From Streptomyces hokutonensis (GTDB lineage: Bacteria; Actinomycetota; Actinomycetes; Streptomycetales; Streptomycetaceae), in contig NZ_BARG01000046.1 of NCBI RefSeq assembly GCF_000376565.1, forward strand, positions 1 to 64,000: 64,000 nt of DNA, written 5' to 3'. Every line of letters starts with the position of its first letter. Within the stretch, counting starts at the first letter, position 1. The notes below the pieces were generated by a model, which was not told the DNA's origin, did not search any database, and saw only the letters and a list, made by a program, of their open reading frames with translations. Positions 59,330 to 64,000 of this stretch are shown here, piece after piece. The position numbers and the translations under genes were made by a program.

Positions 59330-59680
59330 TCACGCAAGGCGGGCTGGCACATGGATCCGCACCTGGTCCAGGGTCGCGACGGCCGCCGTCTCTGCCAACA
59401 CGTCGGCCACGCACGGCAGAAACGAACGCAGCCGTCGCTCCTCGTCCACGATGATCACCAGGCAGGGCCCGTGATCACGGAGGTGCGGGGCCCTGCCGGG
59501 GGGCCGGGCCTTGGGGTCGCCCGCGCCGAACCCCGTCACTCCGTGGAAGACGCTCGCTCCGGCGAGGCCCTCGCGGTGGGCGCGGTGGACGAGTTCGGCG
59601 TAGGCCGGCCTGTGGTGCCAGAGCGCGGCCGCGTCGAGATGGACGGTGAGACGGGCGGCGAGCGGGTCGGGCGCGGGCAT
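59330..59680 (-). CDS. DUF190 (PII-like) protein
   Basis: The 116-residue protein matches DUF190, small PII-like trimers: LAARLTVHLD, YAELVHRAHREGLAGASVFHGVTGFGAG (about 26-53) and LVIIVDEERRLRSFLPCVADVLAE. DUF190 genes are often next to the fluoride channel gene crcB; no crcB is seen here. PII-like proteins may sense small ligands and bind membrane partners. Its 3' end overlaps the longest possible start of the CysRS-like gene, which argues for the shorter start of the latter. Confidence 0.8.
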   Translation of the reverse strand: MPAPDPLAARLTVHLDAAALWHHRPAYAELVHRAHREGLAGASVFHGVTGFGAGDPKARPPGRAPHLRDHGPCLVIIVDEERRLRSFLPCVADVLAETAAVATLDQVRIHVPARLA

Positions 59681-59744
59681 CGGGCACCCCCTGCCGTGGG
59701 GACTGTCCCGACAGTACTGCGCGCTCCGGCGAGGGGGAACGCGG

Positions 59745-60629
59745 TCAGCGGGCGAGCAGGTCCCGGAGTGCCTTGGCCACGTCGGCGGGTGCCTCCTCCG
59801 CCATGAAGTGGCCGCAGGTCACGGTGGAGTGCCGCAGGTCCGGCGCCCAGGCGCGCCACAGGGCCGCCGCGTCGAAGCCGAGCGCGGCGCCCCAGTCCTG
59901 CTGGAGCACGGCGACCGGCATCCGCAGTTGGTTTCCTGCCTCCCGGTCGGCCTGGTCGTGGGCGAGGTCGACGCCGGCGGAGGCACGGTAGTCGGCGACG
60001 ATCGAGGGGACCGCGGCGCGGCAGGCGTCCAGGTAGGCGGTGCGGACGTCGGCGGGGATCGCGTGCGGGTCGTTCGCCCAGAGGTCGAGGAAGTGGCCGA
60101 AGAACGCGTCGGGCGCGGCGGCGATCAACTCCTCGGGCAGGCCCGGGGGTTGGGCCATCAGATAGAGGTGGAAGCCGACGGCGGCGGTGACGCCGTGCAT
60201 CACGTCCCACATGTCGAGGGTGGGGAGTACGTCGAGGCAGGCGAGGTGGGTGACGGTGTCCGGGTGGTCGAGCCCGGCGCGGAAGGCGACGAGTGCGCCG
60301 CGGTCGTGGCCGGCGAGTGCGAAGCGGTCGTGGCCCAGGGCGTGGGCGAGGGTCACGATGTCGGCGGCCATGGTGCGCTTGGCGTAGCCGTCCCCGGAGC
60401 CGTCGGTCTCGGCCGGCTTGTCGCTCGCGCCGTAGCCGCGCAGGTCGGGGCAGATGACGGTGTGGTCGGCCGCGAGGTCGGCGGCGACGTGGCGCCACAT
60501 GAGGTGGGTCTGCGGGAAGCCGTGCAGCAGCACGAGCGGGCTGCCCGTACCGGACACGGCCGCGTTCAGGGACACGCCGTCCGCGACGGGAACGCGGTGG
60601 TAGGTGAAGCCGGGGATGGTCGGTGGCAT
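59745..60629 (-). CDS. alpha/beta hydrolase, haloacetate dehalogenase/epoxide hydrolase group
   Basis: The 294-residue hydrolase has HGFPQTHLMWRHV (about 36-48, oxyanion), DLRGYGASDKP (about 62-72), and nucleophile elbow AGHDRGA with Asp (about 106) instead of Ser, as in haloalkane dehalogenases and epoxide hydrolases. An Arg follows directly (HDRG) as in fluoroacetate dehalogenases, and a His-equivalent lies in TCGHFMAEEAP (about 270). The GFHLYLMAQP segment keeps the pocket His but has Leu where fluoroacetate dehalogenase has Trp. Start ATG at 60629; no strong ribosome-binding site. Natural substrate unknown. Confidence 0.87.
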   Translation of the reverse strand: MPPTIPGFTYHRVPVADGVSLNAAVSGTGSPLVLLHGFPQTHLMWRHVAADLAADHTVICPDLRGYGASDKPAETDGSGDGYAKRTMAADIVTLAHALGHDRFALAGHDRGALVAFRAGLDHPDTVTHLACLDVLPTLDMWDVMHGVTAAVGFHLYLMAQPPGLPEELIAAAPDAFFGHFLDLWANDPHAIPADVRTAYLDACRAAVPSIVADYRASAGVDLAHDQADREAGNQLRMPVAVLQQDWGAALGFDAAALWRAWAPDLRHSTVTCGHFMAEEAPADVAKALRDLLAR

Positions 60630-60747
60630 GGTGCGCCCTGCTTTCGTACGTGTGCCAGTGGTGTCTTCGAGCCTGCCGCCCGCCGATGAGCAACGGGTGA
60701 GCGCGCTACCGTGACCTGGGGCGATGCCCCGGAAAGGGTGGTCGGTG

Positions 60748-63159
60748 ATGGAGGTCGCGTTCGGGGTGCTGGGGTCGGTGACGGCCTGGGACGGTGCCGG
60801 GGACGTGATCGCCCTCCGGGGGCGGCGACACCGGGCGGTGCTGGCCCGGCTGCTCGTGGCCCGGCGCCGGGTCGTCCCGGTCGGGCGGCTGGTCGAGGAT
60901 CTGTGGGAGGGCCGGGAGGAGCCGCCCGCCGACGCGGTGGGCGCGGTGCGCACGTTCGTCGCGGCGCTGCGCCGGGCCCTGGAACCGGAGCGCCCGCCAC
61001 GCGCGCCGGCCCGGTTGCTGGTGACGGAGGGACCGGGGTACGCACTGCGGGCCGGACCGGAGGCCGTGGACGCGTGGCGCTTCGAGCGAGCGGTGACCGC
61101 CGCCGGAACTCTGCCGAAGGCACGGGCACTGGCCGGCCTGGAGGAGGCGCTCGGCTGGTGGCGAGGCCCGGCCTACGCCGACTTCGACGCGGAGACCTGG
61201 GCCCGAGCGGAACGCTCACGCCTCGCCGAGCTGCGCCTGCACGCCGTCGAACGCCGGGCCGAGGCCCAACTCGCCCTGGGCCTGGCCGCGGAGGCGGTAC
61301 CGGACCTGGACGCACACACGGCCGAACACCCATGGCGCGAGAACGCCTGGCGCCTGCTGGCCCTGTCCCTCTACCGCACCGGCCGCCAGGGCGACGCCCT
61401 CGCGGTACTGCGCCGGGCCCGCACCCTCCTCGTGGAACAACTCGGAGCGGACCCGGGGCCGGCCTTGCGCCGCTTGGAGGCGGACATCCTGGCGCATGCT
61501 CCGCACCTGGACCCCGGGCCCGGCCGTCTGCCGACAGAGGCGTGGGCACAACCGGCCGACGGTCCGCAGAAACGAACGCGGGCGCGGACCGTTGGCAGCT
61601 CGCCGGAGCGGGTGAGGGCGCACGGGGACGACGCTCCGCAGGAACGGAACCAGGCCCCGGCGAGCGGCGGGCCACCGGAACGTCCGCGGGCCCGAGCCGA
61701 CGGCAGCCCGCAGGAACAGGCGCGAGTCCGGGCAGACGGCGGCTCACCGGGACCGGCGCGGGCGCACGGGAACGGCGATCCACGCGGACAGGGGCGGGCG
61801 CAGACCGACGGCGGCTCACAAGAACGGCGACGAGCCCAACCGGACGGCGAGTCGCCGCAACCAGCGCGGGCGCAAGCCGACGGTGGCCCGTCGGCACGAG
61901 CGCGAGCTCAGGCAGACGGCGACCCGGCGGAGCGAACCCGGTCTCAAGCGGACACCGGTCCCGCAGACCACGTATGGGCCGCCGCCACCGCCGCCTACGA
62001 CCGGACCGTCGCGGCCGGTGCCCGGGTGCGGCTGGAGTCGGCCGTGGGGCTGTTGCGGGATCTCGCGGTGACCGGCGGTGGCGGGCTGGAGGCGGCCCGT
62101 GGGCATCGGCTCGCGGCGATCGCGGCGGCGGCCGAGCTGGGCGACCCGGAACTCACCGCTCGCGTGATCGGCGCCTACGACGTCCCGGCGATCTGGACCC
62201 GTGTCGACGACCCCCGGCTGGCGGCGGAGACCGTGGCCGCCGCCGAACGCACCCTCGCCGCGCTCCCGCCGGACGCCCGACTCGCGGTACGGGCCCGCCT
62301 GTTGGCCACGGTCGCTCTGGAGTCACGGGGTACGCGTTCCGCGCGCGGCCCCCAGGCCGCCCGCCAGGCGGAGGGCATCGCCCGCCGGCTCAACGACCCC
62401 GCGCTCCTGGTCTTCGCCCTCAACGGGGTGTTCATGCAGACCTTCCAACGCGCCGGCCTCGCCCCGCAACGGGACGGGATCGGGGCCGAGTTGGTCGAGA
62501 TCTCCGCTCGGCACGGCCTCGTCACCCACGAGGTGCTCGGCCATCTCATCCGGCTCCAGGCTCGTAGCGCCCTCGCCGATTTCAGCGGGGCAAATCGACA
62601 CGCTGCCGCCGCCGAGCAGCTGGCGGAGCGTCATGAACTGCCGCTGGTGGGCGTGTTCACCCAGTGGTATCGAGTTCTACGGCTCGCCGAGAGCGGGAGT
62701 GCGCGGCCGGAGGACGTGGAGGCTGCCTACCAGGACGCGGCGCTGCGGCTGGACGGAGCCGGGATGCCGGGGCTGGAGCACGGGCTGCTGCCGTTGGCCC
62801 TGCTGTGTCTGCGTGTGCGGCACGGGCGGCCCGCGCAGACCGAGGAGCACCTCGACTGGGGGCCGTACGAACCGTGGGCCCGCCCGCTCGTGTCGCTGGC
62901 CCACGGTCGCCCCAACGACGCCCGGGCCACGCTGCGTTCACTCCCGGAGCCGCCGCGCGACCTACTGTTCGAGGCGCTGTGGTGCCTGGCCGCGCGGGCG
63001 GCGCTCGCCGTGGGCGACCGCGACACGATGGAGCGCGCGAGGGACGAACTCGCGCCCGCCGCAGCCGAGTTGGCCGGGGCGGGCAGTGGCCTGCTCACCC
63101 TGGGCCCCGTCGCGCGGTATCTCGACGAACTCGCCGGCGCGCTACGGGGCCCTCGGTGA
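60748..63159 (+). CDS. BTAD-domain (SARP-type) transcriptional regulator with repeat linker
   Basis: The 803-residue protein has an OmpR-type winged helix (about 5-95; VAFGVLGSVTAWDG, RGRRHRAVLARLLV, VGRLVEDLWEG), a BTAD domain (about 100-250; ARAERSRLAELRLHAVERR, HPWRENAWRLLALSLYRTGRQGDAL), an 11-unit 12-residue repeat linker (278-409), and a C-terminal alpha-helical TPR-like region (about 420-800). No NB-ARC ATPase is present. Such regulators activate secondary-metabolite or developmental genes. The ATG at 60748 (MEVAFGVLG) is preferred over 60724 because it matches the family N-terminus. It is divergent from the hydrolase gene. Confidence 0.88.
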   Translation: MEVAFGVLGSVTAWDGAGDVIALRGRRHRAVLARLLVARRRVVPVGRLVEDLWEGREEPPADAVGAVRTFVAALRRALEPERPPRAPARLLVTEGPGYALRAGPEAVDAWRFERAVTAAGTLPKARALAGLEEALGWWRGPAYADFDAETWARAERSRLAELRLHAVERRAEAQLALGLAAEAVPDLDAHTAEHPWRENAWRLLALSLYRTGRQGDALAVLRRARTLLVEQLGADPGPALRRLEADILAHAPHLDPGPGRLPTEAWAQPADGPQKRTRARTVGSSPERVRAHGDDAPQERNQAPASGGPPERPRARADGSPQEQARVRADGGSPGPARAHGNGDPRGQGRAQTDGGSQERRRAQPDGESPQPARAQADGGPSARARAQADGDPAERTRSQADTGPADHVWAAATAAYDRTVAAGARVRLESAVGLLRDLAVTGGGGLEAARGHRLAAIAAAAELGDPELTARVIGAYDVPAIWTRVDDPRLAAETVAAAERTLAALPPDARLAVRARLLATVALESRGTRSARGPQAARQAEGIARRLNDPALLVFALNGVFMQTFQRAGLAPQRDGIGAELVEISARHGLVTHEVLGHLIRLQARSALADFSGANRHAAAAEQLAERHELPLVGVFTQWYRVLRLAESGSARPEDVEAAYQDAALRLDGAGMPGLEHGLLPLALLCLRVRHGRPAQTEEHLDWGPYEPWARPLVSLAHGRPNDARATLRSLPEPPRDLLFEALWCLAARAALAVGDRDTMERARDELAPAAAELAGAGSGLLTLGPVARYLDELAGALRGPR
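61579..61974 (+). repeat. 36-bp minisatellite, 11 units, in the BTAD regulator
   Basis: Eleven exact-length units encode 12-residue repeats of the type RAQADGGPSARA: RARTVGSSPERV, RAHGDDAPQERN, QAPASGGPPERP, RARADGSPQEQA, and so on to RSQADTGPADHV. Arg or Gln starts nearly every unit, with Asp-Gly in the middle. The block is residues 278-409 of the regulator and forms a disordered Arg/Gly/Asp-rich linker. Confidence 0.92.
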
Positions 63160-63172
63160 GCGGGAGTTCGCG

Positions 63173-64000
63173 TCAGTCGCCGACCTGCACGACCGTCGTC
63201 GCCCCGGCCCGGACCGTCGGCGTCGCGTAGGTGTAGGTCACGCCGTGGACCGTCTTCACGCGCACGTGCTGCGTGACGCCGTTGACCTTGATCTTCTTGT
63301 GGACGCCGGGAAAGCGGGCCTCCCAACTGTAGGAGTCCTTGCGGGAGTTGTTCGTCAGCGTGGTCTTCGTGGCGCCGTCGTGCCGCACGGTGACCGTGCC
63401 GGTGCCGATGGGGACGTCCGCCGCCTGGAGCCACTTCATGCCGGCCGGCAGCTGCGACTGGGTGGTCACCTTGTGGTCCGGCGCGTCCGGTGTGATGCCC
63501 ATCAGGCCCTGGATGGTCTGGCTGACCAGGGTGAACGAGACCTCGGGGTAGTCGCCGTCGGGGCCCTGGCTGGAGTTGACGTGCTGGGTCTCGCGCTCGC
63601 CGTAGATCTTCTGCATCCACTGCCAGGCGGTGTCGGCGCGGTTGTTCTTGAAGAACATGTCGGGCAGGTAGGTCGTGGACTCGATGTTGGGTGAGCCCTG
63701 CGGTCCCAGTTCCTGCTGCTGGATGTAGTCGAGGTAGGCGTCGTTGCGCGGGCCGGGGTCGATGATCTGCTTCATCGGCATGAAGACGCTGTTCTCCTTG
63801 CCCCAGCCGGTGACCGGGGTGCCGGAGACGGTGTAGGCGCGGACCATGTCGGCGCCGCTGCCGGTGCCGCTCCAGGTGTCGTTGAAGTACGTCTTGAGGT
63901 CGGCGGCCTTCTTGTCGTAGGTCTTCGCCAGCTTGGTGTCGCCCTTGCCGCGGGCGAGCACGGCCATCGCCAGGTAGGCCTGGTACTCGGTGGCGATGGT
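63173..64000 (-). CDS. C-terminal part of a six-hairpin glycosidase-like protein
   Basis: The frame is open from its stop at 63173 to the right edge, so the N-terminal part is missing. The visible 275 residues hold an (alpha/alpha)6-barrel-like segment: YQAYLAMAVLARGKGDTKLAKTYDKKA, GKENSVFMPMKQIIDPGPRNDAY and DTAWQWMQKIYGERE, with YPEVSFTLVSQTIQGLMGI. A C-terminal beta domain follows (VTVRHDGATKTTLTNNS, VHGVTYTYATPTVRAG). This fits secreted bacterial glycosidases of the GH63/GH36-like six-hairpin group; the family is uncertain. The BTAD regulator gene converges on it. Confidence 0.7.
   Translation of the reverse strand, partial: TIATEYQAYLAMAVLARGKGDTKLAKTYDKKAADLKTYFNDTWSGTGSGADMVRAYTVSGTPVTGWGKENSVFMPMKQIIDPGPRNDAYLDYIQQQELGPQGSPNIESTTYLPDMFFKNNRADTAWQWMQKIYGERETQHVNSSQGPDGDYPEVSFTLVSQTIQGLMGITPDAPDHKVTTQSQLPAGMKWLQAADVPIGTGTVTVRHDGATKTTLTNNSRKDSYSWEARFPGVHKKIKVNGVTQHVRVKTVHGVTYTYATPTVRAGATTVVQVGD

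Overview
The window is a chromosomal segment of a Streptomyces-like actinomycete. Base composition is very GC-rich with strong third-position GC, GTG and TTG starts are common, stop and start codons often overlap (GTGA, ATGA), and the gene families are typical of the genus: BTAD and ROK regulators, a LuxR-like regulator, an ECF41 sigma factor, an F420-dependent LLM oxidoreductase, a MocR regulator, a PhoD phosphatase and a Ser/Thr kinase. I see no rRNA, tRNA, insertion sequence, prophage or CRISPR array. Nearly all of it reads as ordinary, densely packed coding sequence with a few accessory islands.

Layout. 1-1196: partial LuxR-like regulator with two tandem repeats in its C-terminal part. 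1.3-3.4 kb: secreted lipase, methyltransferase and a Fic/RHH toxin-antitoxin pair. 3.6-7.0 kb: MacB/FtsX-type ABC exporter. 7.0-12.1 kb: LLM oxidoreductase, GNAT, two CorC/TlyC-like CBS membrane proteins, an SGNH hydrolase and a DUF4326 protein. 12.2-14.2 kb: purB coupled to mug. 14.2-18.3 kb: an ABC transporter divergent from a two-component system. 18.4-20.5 kb: ROK and GntR regulators. 20.8-22.4 kb: ECF41 sigma factor divergent from an F420-reductase-like gene. 22.5-25.7 kb: hydrolase, EamA transporter and MocR regulator. 25.8-31.6 kb: phoD behind a PHO box, then a SWIM/DUF6493 pair behind a DNA-damage-type promoter. 31.8-38.5 kb: an ACT-GNAT membrane protein, a Cys/Met-metabolism PLP enzyme divergent from an Lrp regulator, a DUF885 peptidase-like protein, Imm21, and a rhodanese divergent from a second Lrp. 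38.5-42.7 kb: sbcDC. 42.8-49.4 kb: a five-gene oligopeptide ABC operon with a serine hydrolase. 49.4-50.5 kb: gene-free and dominated by a seven-unit tandem array of about 110 bp. 50.5-64 kb: glycosyltransferase, a kinase with peptidoglycan-binding and ricin-type domains, YigZ, an APC/KimA-like permease, a nucleotide-sugar reductase-like protein, a SixA phosphatase coupled to a CysRS-like pseudoenzyme, a DUF190 protein, a haloacetate-dehalogenase-like hydrolase, a BTAD regulator with an 11-unit minisatellite linker, and the C-terminal part of a glycosidase-like protein.

Most interesting structures. (1) The tandem array at 49773-50540 appears to iterate the 3' end of the glycosyltransferase gene plus its hairpin. 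(2) A recurring promoter layout puts a TAnnnT -10 hexamer exactly 6 nt upstream of the start codon of several genes, predicting leaderless mRNAs. Three of these also carry TTGTCAGTG 8 nt upstream of the hexamer, as in the RecA-NDp/PafBC type. (3) A cysteinyl-tRNA-synthetase-like protein without HIGH and KMSKS motifs is translationally coupled to a SixA phosphatase. (4) Two convergent gene ends read through into long or repeat-derived tails.
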